DNA of 40,020 nucleotides from Bacteroidota bacterium (GCA_947470895.1 CANIVF010000036.1:1-40020); one strand, 5' to 3'; shown: positions 7,747 through 16,000, counted from the stretch's first letter. Translations and numbers: made by a program. Notes: a model not told the origin generated them from the letters alone.

Positions 7747-9045
7747 ATGAAGTTTTTAAGTCTCACACTTGTCTTATTCGTTCACCTTACTGGATTTGCC
7801 CAGTACAAGAATATTAAATTAGCGGAACAGGTTGATGGTGTGTATCCACCGGTAGAGCCAAGCATTACCATCAATAAGAAAGATTCAAAAAACATCATAG
7901 CAGGTGTTGTTCTGGACCGCGCTATTTATACGATGGATGGAGGAGAGACCTGGAATGAATCGAAATTGGAATCACCTTTTGGTGTATTTGGCGACCCTGC
8001 CCTGGTATCGGATAGAAAAGGAAATATTTATTATTTCCATTTAGCAGATCCAAGCAAGCAAGGCAGAAGCAATGAGGCTTGGCTCGATCGCATTGTCTGC
8101 CAGAAGTCAACCGATGGAGGCAAGACATGGAGCGAAGGTGCATCGATTGGACACAACCCTCCCAAAGACCAGGACAAAGAATGGGCAACGGTACATCCAC
8201 GCAAGGAATATGTTTATACCACCTGGACTCAATTTGATCATTATGGTTTAGAAGATCCTAATTGTCATTCCAACATCATGTTCAGTATGTCAACCAGCGA
8301 AGGTAAAAAATGGTCAACACCCTTGCAGATCAATCAGAACCCGGGCGATTGCATCGATGATGATAACACCAACGAAGGGTCTGTGCCGGTAGTCGATAAT
8401 GAGGGTCGCGTGTTTGTGTCGTGGGCAAGTCATGGAAATATCTATTTTGATCGCTCTTTTGATGGAGGCACAACCTGGCTTAGCACCGATTTGCTGATTG
8501 CTAAACAGGAGGGAGGTTGGTCAATGGATATTCCAGGACTTAGCCGGAGCAATGGTATGCCGGTATTAACGATTGACAATAGCAAAGGCCGCCTGCGCAA
8601 TAGTTTATACCTGGTTTGGGCCGATCAGCGAAATGGTACGAATGATACGGACATATGGTTTATGCGCTCACTTAATGGAGGTGATATGTGGACACAACCA
8701 ATTCGCATCAATCAGGATGGACCTGGCAAGCACCAGTTCCTTCCCTGGATGTCGGTAGATGAAGGCACAGGCTATTTATATGTTGTCTATTACGATCGCA
8801 GAGCCTATGATGATTTACAAACGGATGTTTACATCGCTTACTCTACCGATGGCGGTGGCACATTCAAGGAGAAGAAGATCAGTGAAAGTCCTTTCGTTCC
8901 TACGGATTCGAAATTCTTTGGAGACTACACAAACATCTCCGCCCATAACGGTGTGATTGCACCGATCTGGACGCGTATGGATAATGGTAAAACCAGCGTA
9001 TACACCGCAGTGATCAAAGACTCAGATCTTTTTAAGGAGAAATAA
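7747..9045 (+). CDS. Secreted Asp-box (BNR repeat) protein, sialidase-like propeller
   Basis: A 432-residue exported protein with an N-terminal signal peptide (MKFLSLTLVLFVHLTGFAQ). It carries several Asp-box motifs S/T-x-D-x-G-x-T-W spaced along the chain: MDGGETW, STDGGKTW, SFDGGTTW, SLNGGDMW and STDGGGTF. These mark the turns of a six-bladed beta-propeller, as in sialidases and related exoproteins. The Arg triad and catalytic Tyr/Glu of true sialidases are not evident, so I call the fold, not the enzyme. The 297-bp upstream interval (7450-7746) is shared with the divergent fasciclin gene and holds no gene I can support. The stop is 5 bp from the convergent DsbA-like gene. Confidence 0.9.
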   Translation: MKFLSLTLVLFVHLTGFAQYKNIKLAEQVDGVYPPVEPSITINKKDSKNIIAGVVLDRAIYTMDGGETWNESKLESPFGVFGDPALVSDRKGNIYYFHLADPSKQGRSNEAWLDRIVCQKSTDGGKTWSEGASIGHNPPKDQDKEWATVHPRKEYVYTTWTQFDHYGLEDPNCHSNIMFSMSTSEGKKWSTPLQINQNPGDCIDDDNTNEGSVPVVDNEGRVFVSWASHGNIYFDRSFDGGTTWLSTDLLIAKQEGGWSMDIPGLSRSNGMPVLTIDNSKGRLRNSLYLVWADQRNGTNDTDIWFMRSLNGGDMWTQPIRINQDGPGKHQFLPWMSVDEGTGYLYVVYYDRRAYDDLQTDVYIAYSTDGGGTFKEKKISESPFVPTDSKFFGDYTNISAHNGVIAPIWTRMDNGKTSVYTAVIKDSDLFKEK

Positions 9046-9049
9046 GAGA

Positions 9050-9742
9050 CTAGCAATTTTTACTTTCTACATCACACGCTTCACCCTGCGAGGAAGCGAC
9101 CTCAGTTCCTATTTCTTTCAGCGCCTGAATAAAAACATCGGCAGGTTGAGCACCCGAAATTCCGTGTTGATTGTTGATGATATAAAACGGAACTCCGCTT
9201 ATACCCCGCTGATAGTTCAGTTGTTCTAGCTCGTTCACTTCCTGCAATCCTTCGTTAGAATCCAGCAATGCAACAACCCGTGATGCATCTAAACCCACCG
9301 CGGAAGCTATGGATACTATGTTTTCTTTTTTAGTCAGGTCAACACCTTGTTCAAAGTAAGCTTTCATAAATGCTTCTTTAGCCTGTAGTTGTTTCCCTTC
9401 TTTTTTGGCGAACCAGATCACACGATGAGCATCTTTGGTATTGGGCGAAACACGTTGCTTATCGAAATCGAATTGCAACCCTTCCTCTGCAGCAACGCTG
9501 GTCACATGGCTGGTGATCTGATGATATTTCTCTTCACCCCCGAATTTTTTGACGAGGTATTCCTTCTGGTTAAATCCTTCTTCAGGAGTTTGGGGATTCA
9601 ACTCAAACGGCAGGTAGCTCACTTCAAAATCAAATTGATGGTTGAGGGCTGTCATGGCTTTTTCAATTCTTCGTTTGCCAATAAAACACCATGGACATAC
9701 TACATCGGAAACTATATCAACTTGAATAACGGGTTTGGTCAT
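9050..9742 (-). CDS. DsbA-family (FrnE-like) thiol oxidoreductase
   Basis: A 230-residue thioredoxin-fold protein of the DsbA/FrnE (2-hydroxychromene-2-carboxylate isomerase-like) group. The CPWC active site is at residues 16-19, just after the first beta strand (VIQVDIVSDVVCPWC). A helical insertion follows, and the cis-Pro loop is GISGVPFYII near residue 183. There is no signal peptide, so it acts in the cytoplasm, as do FrnE homologues linked to disulfide handling under oxidative stress. The C-terminus has two further cysteines (EACDVESKNC), reminiscent of FrnE proteins with a second redox pair. It is transcribed convergently with the Asp-box gene, and no partner gene lies next to it. Confidence 0.92.
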   Translation of the reverse strand: MTKPVIQVDIVSDVVCPWCFIGKRRIEKAMTALNHQFDFEVSYLPFELNPQTPEEGFNQKEYLVKKFGGEEKYHQITSHVTSVAAEEGLQFDFDKQRVSPNTKDAHRVIWFAKKEGKQLQAKEAFMKAYFEQGVDLTKKENIVSIASAVGLDASRVVALLDSNEGLQEVNELEQLNYQRGISGVPFYIINNQHGISGAQPADVFIQALKEIGTEVASSQGEACDVESKNC

Positions 9743-9870
9743 CGGTATAAATTTTTAGTGACAACGAGGGAGAACAATCAATAAGATCAACACATGTTTA
9801 ATGGATTTGTTAATCAGATACTTACACTTGCCAATTCAATTAATTAATGGTAAATCTTAAACCATTATGC

Positions 9871-9878
9871 TACTTTTG
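9871..9878 (+). promoter_or_regulatory. -7 promoter element TACTTTTG of ahcY
   Basis: This is an exact match to TAnnTTTG with a 26-nt interval to the ahcY ATG. No convincing -33 TTG is seen at the expected spacing. Confidence 0.6.
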
Positions 9879-9904
9879 TGTTCCAAAATTGAAACTACAC
9901 AAAA

Positions 9905-11212
9905 ATGACAGTAACAGATCAAACGAAATTCAAGGTAAAAGACCTTTCTTTGGCTGAATGGGGCCGCAAAGAGATCAAATTAGCTGAGGCCGAAATGCCC
10001 GGTTTAATGGCTCTGCGTGATGAATTCGGCACTCAAAAACCTCTAAAAGGCGCTCGTATTGCCGGATGTTTGCACATGACAATTCAAACTGCCGTACTGA
10101 TCGAAACATTGATTGAATTGGGTGCTGAAGTAACCTGGTCGTCATGTAATATATTTTCGACTCAGGATCACGCTGCCGCAGCCATTGCGAAAGTGGGAAT
10201 CCCTGTGTATGCCTGGAAAGGAATGAATGAGCAGGAGTTTGACTGGTGCATTGAGCAAACTTTGCATGCCTTTACGGATGGTAAGCCTTTGAACATGATT
10301 CTTGACGATGGTGGTGACCTAACCAACATGGTATTGGATCGTTATCCTGAATTGGTAGCTGGCATTAAAGGTATTTCAGAAGAGACTACGACAGGTGTAC
10401 ACCGCCTAGTGGAACGTCAGCATGCTGGAAAACTTCCACTGCCTGCCATTAACATCAACGACTCTGTTACCAAATCAAAGTTTGACAATAAATATGGTTG
10501 CAAAGAATCGTTAGTAGATGCTATCCGCAGAGCTACCGATGTGATGATGGCTGGAAAAGTAGCTGTTGTTGCTGGTTACGGAGATGTGGGCAAAGGTTCT
10601 GCCGCTTCATTGCGTGGTGCCGGTGCACGTGTTATTGTTACGGAGATCGATCCGATCTGTGCATTGCAAGCTGCAATGGACGGATTTGCTGTAAAGAAAA
10701 TGGATGTGGCCGTGAAAGAAGCCGACATCGTAGTTACGGCAACCGGAAACTCAGGAATTGTCTTAGGTCGTCACTTTGAGTCGATGAAAGACAAGGCCAT
10801 CGTTTGTAACATTGGCCACTTCGATAATGAAATTGATGTAGCTTGGTTAAACAAGAACGCATCGAAGGATGAAGTGAAACCACAAGTAGATTTGTATACT
10901 ATGAAGAATGGCCTTCAGGTAATTCTGCTGGCAGAAGGCCGTTTGGTAAACCTCGGTTGTGCCACAGGTCACCCTTCATTTGTTATGTCTAATTCATTCA
11001 CCAACCAGACATTGGCTCAGCTTGAATTGTGGATGAACACCGATAAGTATGAAAACAAAGTGTACATGCTCCCTAAGCATCTGGATGAAAAAGTAGCTCG
11101 TTTGCACTTGAAGAAAATCGGTGTTGAATTGGAGGAACTTTCACCAGAACAAGCTAAGTATATTGGTGTGGAAGTGAAAGGACCTTTCAAACCAGATTAT
11201 TACAGATATTAA
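9905..11212 (+). CDS. ahcY: S-adenosyl-L-homocysteine hydrolase
   Basis: NAD-dependent adenosylhomocysteinase of 435 residues, full length for the family. It splits S-adenosylhomocysteine to adenosine and homocysteine, recycling the product of methyltransferases. Visible signatures are the N-terminal catalytic region ([16 protein letters not shown], then [16 protein letters not shown]), the conserved [10 protein letters not shown] and [10 protein letters not shown] blocks, the NAD-binding [10 protein letters not shown] at about residues 224-233, and the C-terminal PFKPDYYRY that reaches into the partner subunit. It lacks the roughly 40-residue insertion found in some bacterial and plant forms. 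It is monocistronic, with a clear -7 element and a perfect downstream terminator. It ends the conserved block before the accessory stretch at 11336-12110. Confidence 0.98.
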   Translation: MTVTDQTKFKVKDLSLAEWGRKEIKLAEAEMPGLMALRDEFGTQKPLKGARIAGCLHMTIQTAVLIETLIELGAEVTWSSCNIFSTQDHAAAAIAKVGIPVYAWKGMNEQEFDWCIEQTLHAFTDGKPLNMILDDGGDLTNMVLDRYPELVAGIKGISEETTTGVHRLVERQHAGKLPLPAININDSVTKSKFDNKYGCKESLVDAIRRATDVMMAGKVAVVAGYGDVGKGSAASLRGAGARVIVTEIDPICALQAAMDGFAVKKMDVAVKEADIVVTATGNSGIVLGRHFESMKDKAIVCNIGHFDNEIDVAWLNKNASKDEVKPQVDLYTMKNGLQVILLAEGRLVNLGCATGHPSFVMSNSFTNQTLAQLELWMNTDKYENKVYMLPKHLDEKVARLHLKKIGVELEELSPEQAKYIGVEVKGPFKPDYYRY

Positions 11213-11302
11213 TTGCTTTTGGCTGATACCCTTCGCCTTTGGAGAAGGTTGCCGAAGATCAGATGAGAACCTAACTCTCTGCTTGCACTAAAAAAGAGAG
11301 TG

Positions 11303-11337
11303 ATCCCGCTGCATGGTGCAGCGGGATTCTTTTTTTT
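11303..11337 (+). terminator. Strong intrinsic terminator of ahcY
   Basis: ATCCCGCTGCA (11303-11313) pairs perfectly over 11 bp with TGCAGCGGGAT (11317-11327) across a 3-nt loop. A run of T residues follows to 11337. It lies 90 bp past the ahcY stop. Confidence 0.93.
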
Positions 11338-11485
11338 AAAGGATGATTCGTTCTCTTTTTAGCAAACCAACAACCCGTTCTCTAATTCTATCGAATAGTT
11401 CCACGCTTTTCGCTTGATCTCCATTTTCTACCCTGGGCAGCTGGTCAATTAAATGCTGACCCACTTTGATACAAAGCCCATCAAA
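11336..11485 (-). pseudogene. Possible gene fragment, 49 codons without a normal start
   Basis: The minus strand between a TAA at 11486-11488 and the TAA at 11336-11338 is open for 49 codons and reads like real protein (core QHLIDQLPRVENGDQAKSVE, then FDRIRERVVGLLKRE). No ATG is present; a GTG at 11464 would give 42 residues. The helical, charged composition resembles the C-terminal end of a larger protein. The lack of a start and the adjoining TAA suggest a truncated remnant. I do not recognise the parent family. The last codon touches the U-tract of the ahcY terminator. Confidence 0.33.
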
Positions 11486-11600
11486 TTATTCCCAAAAAGG
11501 GATGGGTCAATCTACCATTAACCTCATTTTTAATGTTATTTAACCTTTTTTTATTTTGGTACAATAATGACACTAGGGGTAATCATTAAACAAAAAAACT

Positions 11601-11822
11601 ATGAGTGTTTTAGACTTGTATCAAAGAGGTATCATCGGCTACCTGTTCAACAAAGGGTTAGTGAGTGGCAGTACCCTGGCCTACGTAGAATACTATACTC
11701 GTTATCTCGAAGAGCGCGGGCATGGTAAGAAATATCGCGAAAGTGTTCGCTGTTTATCCAAGGAGTTCAGAGTTTCTGAAACCACAATTAAGAAAGCTAT
11801 TAAGGTTGTGAAGGATGCTTAA
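11601..11822 (+). CDS. Small HTH-like protein, first of a tandem pair
   Basis: A 73-residue soluble protein. Its C-terminal half looks like a helix-turn-helix: YRESVRCLSKEF, a turn at RVS, then ETTIKKAIKVV as recognition helix. The N-terminal half (LDLYQRGIIGYLFNKG then SGSTLAYVEYYTRYLE) is a conserved aromatic helical segment not typical of common HTH families. It is paralogous to the next gene over its full length, clearly more than half identical. An AT-rich leader with an imperfect -7-like TATTTTGG (11552-11559) precedes it. I infer a small DNA-binding regulator; partner and target are unknown. Confidence 0.75.
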   Translation: MSVLDLYQRGIIGYLFNKGLVSGSTLAYVEYYTRYLEERGHGKKYRESVRCLSKEFRVSETTIKKAIKVVKDA

Positions 11823-11825
11823 CAA

Positions 11826-12050
11826 ATGGGTATGAATGTGCTGGAATTATACCGTAACGGTATCATTGATTATCTCTATCATAAGGGGTTACTGAGCGGA
11901 AGTACACTTTCTTACATAGAGTATTACATGCGCTACCAAGAACTACGAAAAAATAGTAGGGGGTATCGTGAAAGCGTGCGAATGCTTTCGCAGGAATTTG
12001 GTGTTTCAGAAACAACCATTAAGAAAGCCATTAAGATTTTGAACAACTAA
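11826..12050 (+). CDS. Small HTH-like protein, second of a tandem pair
   Basis: A 74-residue paralogue of the preceding gene, starting 3 nt after its stop, so the two are almost certainly co-transcribed. The HTH-like region is YRESVRMLSQEF, GVS, ETTIKKAIKIL. The ATG at 11832 (MNVLELY) aligns with the start of the first copy and may be the true start; the ATG at 11826 adds two residues. The nearly invariant SGSTL and VSETTIKKAIK blocks contrast with a variable middle linker, as expected when two copies diverge in specificity or form a heterodimer. Function is inferred only from the fold-like pattern. Confidence 0.75.
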   Translation: MGMNVLELYRNGIIDYLYHKGLLSGSTLSYIEYYMRYQELRKNSRGYRESVRMLSQEFGVSETTIKKAIKILNN

Positions 12051-12072
12051 CTTGTATTTGATACGATCATGA

Positions 12073-12110
12073 AAGCCCCTGTCTGATGCTAAGCATAGGG
12101 GCTTAGTATT
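12073..12110 (+). terminator. Probable terminator of the tandem HTH genes
   Basis: AAGCCCCT (12073-12080) pairs with AGGGGCTT (12097-12104) around a 16-nt loop, followed by the moderately T-rich TAGTATTTTC. It lies 22 bp beyond the second small gene. The U-tract is weak, so confidence is moderate. Confidence 0.55.
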
Positions 12111-12194
12111 TTCTACAAGTAACAAGAACTCTTTATAATCGCATTAATTTTTAATGATTCAGTTAGAGCATGTTTGCTGCCAAATACGGCCTGA

Positions 12195-12755
12195 CTATTT
12201 TTTTCTGACCGTACATCCGGTGGCGCGTTGAGTTGAAACATCAGGTTTCTGACCGGCCAAAACTTTTTCAATAGCATCCTTTAAAAAATATTGCCTCGCA
12301 GCTTTTGCTGATTGTGGGTTATCATCAATGGCTCCGCTATAAGCGATGCTAAATTTTCCACCTCCTGCGGTCAAGACAAATACCTCCGGTGTTTTTTTTG
12401 CACCCAGAGAACTCATCACCGTCTGATTTTTATCTGCCAGATAAGGAACTTGTAAATCGGTGTAGTGGATGGCCATTTGCCCTGCGCTTTCCTGTTCCTC
12501 GGTGTTCGAATTAACCAATAAAAACTGAACCCTTCCTGCATAGGCTTGAATGTGTTCCTTTATCCGATCCTTATAGTAATTATCAAACGGACATTCGTGG
12601 CTCGTGAAAATAATCACCACAGCTTTTGACGAAGAGTAACTAGCAAGTGCTACCTCTTTGCCATCCCGGGCATTCGGTAAAGTAAAATTCTTTACATCCT
12701 GCGCTTGAAGTGTGGCGCTAACCAGGATGAAAATAAAAGCAAGAATTGATTTCAT
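12195..12755 (-). CDS. Periplasmic redoxin (AhpC/TSA-like thioredoxin fold)
   Basis: A 186-residue exported thioredoxin-fold protein. Residues 1-19 are a signal peptide (MKSILAFIFILVSATLQAQ). The fold then begins with the peroxiredoxin-like FTLPNARDGKEVAL. A single conserved cysteine, Cys55, sits in FTSHECPF where thioredoxins have CxxC, so this is a one-Cys redoxin of the kind often annotated as thioredoxin family or AhpC/TSA. The cis-Pro loop is TPEVFVL. A second Cys occurs only near the C-terminus (TGC). It is probably a periplasmic thiol peroxidase or reductase. Its ATG overlaps the stop of the upstream phosphopantetheinyl transferase gene (ATGA), so the two are translationally coupled although functionally unrelated as far as can be seen. 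Confidence 0.88.
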   Translation of the reverse strand: MKSILAFIFILVSATLQAQDVKNFTLPNARDGKEVALASYSSSKAVVIIFTSHECPFDNYYKDRIKEHIQAYAGRVQFLLVNSNTEEQESAGQMAIHYTDLQVPYLADKNQTVMSSLGAKKTPEVFVLTAGGGKFSIAYSGAIDDNPQSAKAARQYFLKDAIEKVLAGQKPDVSTQRATGCTVRKK

Positions 12756-13384
12756 GTGGATTGAGTTTTAGTATGGACCAATACATAGTCGGGTTGAATG
12801 ATATAGGACATGGTTAAATCGCGCGAACGACCTTTCGCGTTAATTCTTCCATAGAGGTCACCGCCATTTAGTAAGACAAACGGTTTTATGTGAAGTTGAT
12901 CTGAAAAGTGTAATCCTTTTTTACCGTACGCTTTATACATCGTTTCTTTAGCACACCAGTAGACACAATGCTTAACCACATCCTGGCCAGCATCGATTAA
13001 TTCTGTTGGCGAGAGTATACGGTGTGCAATAGTAAGTAGTTTTGATTTTGGTTGTTCTAGGTCAATACCTATGTCCTCCTGTAAATCGATTTGAGCCGCC
13101 ACGTAGGGAAAGGAATGCGATAAGGAAATATGATGAGGAAGATTTTTTAAGAATGGTTTGCCGTATTCATCTTTGAATGTTCCTTGGTAGGTAAGCCCAA
13201 CCTGTTCTGTTAATTGCCGAAGAAGTACACGGCCTGCAAGCCACTCCAACCTTTTGATGGGGTTGATAATGGTTGCATCGGGTTGCTCTTCCATAAGGGA
13301 AGCGAATTCTTGTTCATCTTCTGAAATGAACCACAAAGCCCATGCGCTTTGATTGCCCGTATTTTGTATTTTAATCAATGGCAT
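12752..13384 (-). CDS. 4'-phosphopantetheinyl transferase superfamily protein
   Basis: A Sfp-type phosphopantetheinyl transferase of 210 residues from ATG 13384 (MPLIKIQNTG). A further 36 codons upstream are open but un-family-like and would run under the divergent WD40 gene, so this start is preferred. Family motifs are the substrate-binding GRVLLRQL region, ISLSHSFPYVAA, the Mg-binding Asp108 and Glu110 in GIDLEQP, and the W143-CAKE147 motif followed by Lys (WCAKETMYKAYGKKG). It transfers phosphopantetheine from CoA to a serine of carrier proteins, either for fatty-acid ACP or for secondary metabolism. No NRPS or PKS lies in the window. The stop overlaps the next gene by 4 nt. Confidence 0.9.
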   Translation of the reverse strand: MPLIKIQNTGNQSAWALWFISEDEQEFASLMEEQPDATIINPIKRLEWLAGRVLLRQLTEQVGLTYQGTFKDEYGKPFLKNLPHHISLSHSFPYVAAQIDLQEDIGIDLEQPKSKLLTIAHRILSPTELIDAGQDVVKHCVYWCAKETMYKAYGKKGLHFSDQLHIKPFVLLNGGDLYGRINAKGRSRDLTMSYIIQPDYVLVHTKTQST

Positions 13385-13468
13385 AGGTTTGTATGGCTTA
13401 ATGATACAATTTTGGTAAAAAAATCGGATTAACCGAACAAACAACTTTTGAGAGGGGTTAGTAGGTCC

Positions 13469-14380
13469 ATGATACAAGTAGAAAAACTTCATTCCTTAAC
13501 TGGCCACCGCGATTGTGTCTATACGGTTGAGGCATCCGATAGCGCTGCTCATATTTTTTCGGCAGGCGGTGATGGGATGGTTGTGAGGTGGAATCTTGCA
13601 GCGCCTGAGGAGGGTGAGTTGATTGCCAAATTGCCCAACTCAGTATATGCCATTCATTATTTGTACAAGGCAGATCACCTAATTGCCGGTCATAATTATG
13701 AAGGCATTCACTTATTGGATTGGAAAGAAAAGAAAGAGATCGCATCATTAAAACTTTCTTCAGCATCGATCTTTGATATTCAGTCATTTCAGAATGATGT
13801 TTTAGTTGCATCGGGTGATGGTTCTGTCACGATTGTAGATTTAGAAAAATGGATGGTGAAAAAAAAGCTGGAAGCCTCACTAAAAAGTGCCCGGGTAATC
13901 GCCATTAATCCGGTTGCCGGAGAGATGGCCGTAGGCTATAGTGATTATTTCATTCGCATATTTTCTTTGGATGACTATGCATTGAAGCTTGAATTTCATG
14001 CTCATCAAAATTCAGTGTTTACACTTCGTTATACGCCTGATTATAAATTTCTGATCAGTGGGTCGCGTGATGCTCATTTGAAAGTGTGGGATGTACATTC
14101 CGGCTACGTGCAGATTGTAGAAGTGGGTGCTCATCTATTTGCCATCAATCATATGGTTTTCAGTCCATCGGGCAATCATTTTGCTACAGGCAGCATGGAT
14201 AAGTCCATCAAGGTGTGGGATGCCAAAGAATTGAAATTGTTAAAAGTAATTGATAAGGCCCGTCATGCAGGGCATGGCACCTCAGTCAATAAATTGTTCT
14301 GGACTTCGTTTAATGATCAACTGGTAAGTGCCAGTGACGACCGTACCTTATCTGTCTGGAGGTTGAAATTTGATGCTTAG
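13469..14380 (+). CDS. WD40-repeat protein
   Basis: A cytosolic beta-propeller of 303 residues from ATG 13469 (MIQVEKLHSL). An ATG seven codons earlier is also in frame but would sit closer to the divergent gene. About six to seven WD40 blades are visible. The clearest GH...WD repeats are LTGHRDCVYTVEA, then HAQNSVFTLRYTPDYKFLI with HLKVWDV, then FSPSGNHFATGSMDKSIKVWDA and the final DDRTLSVWRL. There is no signal peptide, so it is probably an intracellular scaffold. It is divergent from the phosphopantetheinyl transferase gene across an 84-bp interval that must hold both promoters. The family says nothing about partners. Confidence 0.92.
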   Translation: MIQVEKLHSLTGHRDCVYTVEASDSAAHIFSAGGDGMVVRWNLAAPEEGELIAKLPNSVYAIHYLYKADHLIAGHNYEGIHLLDWKEKKEIASLKLSSASIFDIQSFQNDVLVASGDGSVTIVDLEKWMVKKKLEASLKSARVIAINPVAGEMAVGYSDYFIRIFSLDDYALKLEFHAHQNSVFTLRYTPDYKFLISGSRDAHLKVWDVHSGYVQIVEVGAHLFAINHMVFSPSGNHFATGSMDKSIKVWDAKELKLLKVIDKARHAGHGTSVNKLFWTSFNDQLVSASDDRTLSVWRLKFDA

Positions 14381-14427
14381 AATTTGCATAACACACAGAT
14401 TATTAGGCTTATTTCAAAACAATTCTA

Positions 14428-14435
14428 TACATTTG
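14428..14435 (+). promoter_or_regulatory. -7 promoter element TACATTTG for the DivIVA-folB genes
   Basis: This is an exact match to TAnnTTTG, 65 nt upstream of the DivIVA-domain ATG, in a strongly AT-rich leader. No clear -33 TTG is seen at optimal spacing. Confidence 0.5.
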
Positions 14436-14500
14436 AGCTATGGATTAGTATTTTTTTTAAGTTAATTATTTTTTAATCTTTCAATTAATCCACCCGTCAT

Positions 14501-15253
14501 ATGAAAATCACACCGCTGGAAATCCGCCAGAAGGCCTTTGAGAAAGTGCTTCGTGGCTACGACAAAGATGAGGTAAATGCTTTCTTACAAACCCTTTCGC
14601 AGGAATGGGAGCGGGTATTAAATGAAACCAAAGAGGCTCGTATAAAACTGGAAGGAACTGAACGCGAGGTGTCAAAACTTCGTGAGGTGGAGAGTTCGCT
14701 ATTCAGAACATTGAAGACAGCAGAAGATACCGGAGCAAGCGTAATTGAGCAGGCCAATAAAACAGCTGAATTGATATTGAGAGAGAATCAGCTTAATGCT
14801 TATGCTTTGTTGAGTGAAGCGAAGACAAAAGCAAAAAACGCCATCGAAGAAGCCGAAATGATTTCGAGGCAGATGATTGATGAAATGGAACAGCGCCTCA
14901 AATCCATGGGCGAACACTATAAAACGCTTGAATTGCATCGCGATAATTTGCTTTCAGATCTCAAGCGTTTGGCTGGTGAAACCATGGACCGTGCCGAGCG
15001 CGCAAAAAATGCCACACGCGATTTTGATCCTGATCAACACCTGGCATTAGCAAAGCGCGAGAGTAAGAGAGCATTGTTTCCTAATGCGGAAATCGAAAAA
15101 GAAATTAAGAGCGCGCTACCTACCATGCCAACTCCCTCTCCAGCGCCTGTGCCTGTATTCACCTCTACTCCAGCCCCGGAGCTGGTGAACGCCATGGCTA
15201 CCGTGGAGAAGCAACCCCGCATGCAAAAGTCATTCTTTGACGATATTCAATGA
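14501..15253 (+). CDS. DivIVA-domain coiled-coil protein
   Basis: A 250-residue protein with a conserved N-terminal DivIVA/GpsB-type segment, KITPLEIRQKAFEKVLRGYDKDEVNAFL. In DivIVA this segment binds membrane and starts the parallel coiled coil. A long charged coiled coil follows (residues about 30-170), then a Pro-rich flexible stretch (PTPSPAPVPVFTSTP) and a conserved end QKSFFDDIQ. Bacteroidota homologues exist, but their role in division or polarity is little defined. The tail ending in an aromatic-acidic motif may be a partner-binding peptide (inference). Its stop overlaps the folB start (ATGA), implying a two-gene operon. Confidence 0.9.
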   Translation: MKITPLEIRQKAFEKVLRGYDKDEVNAFLQTLSQEWERVLNETKEARIKLEGTEREVSKLREVESSLFRTLKTAEDTGASVIEQANKTAELILRENQLNAYALLSEAKTKAKNAIEEAEMISRQMIDEMEQRLKSMGEHYKTLELHRDNLLSDLKRLAGETMDRAERAKNATRDFDPDQHLALAKRESKRALFPNAEIEKEIKSALPTMPTPSPAPVPVFTSTPAPELVNAMATVEKQPRMQKSFFDDIQ

Positions 15254-15609
15254 CCGGTAAAGTTGCTTTAGAAGGGCTTGAATTTCATGCCTATCATGGC
15301 GTGTATCCGCACGAGCGATCTTCCGGAAATAAGTTTGAAGTCGATGTGATGGTGGATACCGAGTTTTCTGATTCTGCTTTTCAGGATGATTTGAACGGTA
15401 CGATCAATTATGAAAACCTGTATGCCATTGTAAAAGAAGAAATGGCCAAACCTTCCAAGCTTCTGGAAACAGTTTGTTATGCCATTGCAAAACAAACGCT
15501 GGATTCCTTCAGCGAAGCAAGAGCCGTTGAAGTGAAGATTTCGAAATTTAATCCTCCTATTGGTGGAGTATGTAAGAAGGCAACCGTAACCGTAAATCAG
15601 AAGAAGTAG
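15250..15609 (+). CDS. folB: Dihydroneopterin aldolase
   Basis: A 119-residue enzyme of folate synthesis that converts 7,8-dihydroneopterin to 6-hydroxymethyl-7,8-dihydropterin and glycolaldehyde. Family signatures are FHAYHGVYPHER near the N-terminus with its pterin-binding Glu, INYENLYAIV in the middle, LLETVCYAIA, and the C-terminal VKISKFNPPIGG containing the catalytic Lys. Length matches the family. The ATG at 15250 overlaps the stop of the DivIVA-domain gene by 4 nt, so translation is coupled. No other folate genes are nearby. The next gene is convergent, 6 bp away. Confidence 0.95.
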   Translation: MTGKVALEGLEFHAYHGVYPHERSSGNKFEVDVMVDTEFSDSAFQDDLNGTINYENLYAIVKEEMAKPSKLLETVCYAIAKQTLDSFSEARAVEVKISKFNPPIGGVCKKATVTVNQKK

Positions 15610-15615
15610 AACAGC

Positions 15616-15933
15616 TTATTCATTCGCGACAGGTGTTTGATCAACAAACATGAATCCTTTTGCATCAGCTCCTTCGTAGAAATCAACCAGTTTTCCAATC
15701 AAGTACATGGTGTGTTTTTTGTCGATGAGCACTTCGATGCCTTCTTCCTGATAGGCGAGGTCGTTAGTTTTTTGTTTATCAAACCCAATGATCAACGAAA
15801 CACCTCCACATCCACCTCCACGAATTCCTATCCGCAATCCATAATCGGCAGGAATATTTTTCGTTTGCATAATTTTACGAACCTCTTCGGCTGCTTTTGA
15901 GGTTAGTCCGATAGGTTTTATAGTTTCAAACAT
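15616..15933 (-). CDS. A-type Fe-S carrier-like protein (HesB/IscA family), CxC missing
   Basis: A 105-residue HesB/IscA-fold protein from ATG 15933 (MFETIKPIGLTSKAAEEV). An upstream extension of 58 codons reads through the divergent promoter region and is unlikely. The first conserved cysteine is present as Cys42 in RGGGCGGVSL, but the C-terminal CGCG-type pair that IscA, SufA and ErpA use for cluster binding is absent; the chain ends GFMFVDQTPVANE. The rest of the fold is kept (GIEVLIDKKHTMYLIGKLVDFYE). It may bind a cluster or iron differently, or have another role. It is divergent from the gene at 16001 with a good -7 element. Confidence 0.9.
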   Translation of the reverse strand: MFETIKPIGLTSKAAEEVRKIMQTKNIPADYGLRIGIRGGGCGGVSLIIGFDKQKTNDLAYQEEGIEVLIDKKHTMYLIGKLVDFYEGADAKGFMFVDQTPVANE

Positions 15934-15954
15934 TAGGTAATTGAAATTAACGGT

Positions 15955-15962
15955 CAAAAATA
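15955..15962 (-). promoter_or_regulatory. -7 promoter element TATTTTTG of the IscA-like gene
   Basis: On the minus strand the sequence is TATTTTTG, an exact TAnnTTTG match, 21 nt upstream of the chosen ATG. It supports the short start and argues against the longer reading frame, which would place the promoter inside the gene. Confidence 0.55.
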
Positions 15963-16000
15963 TCTGAATTTTAAACACCTTTGAACTTGATTTAATTCTT

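Noticed and set aside
7747-9045. Calling the Asp-box protein a sialidase
   Set aside because: Asp boxes show the propeller fold only; the Arg triad and catalytic Tyr/Glu of sialidases are not evident.
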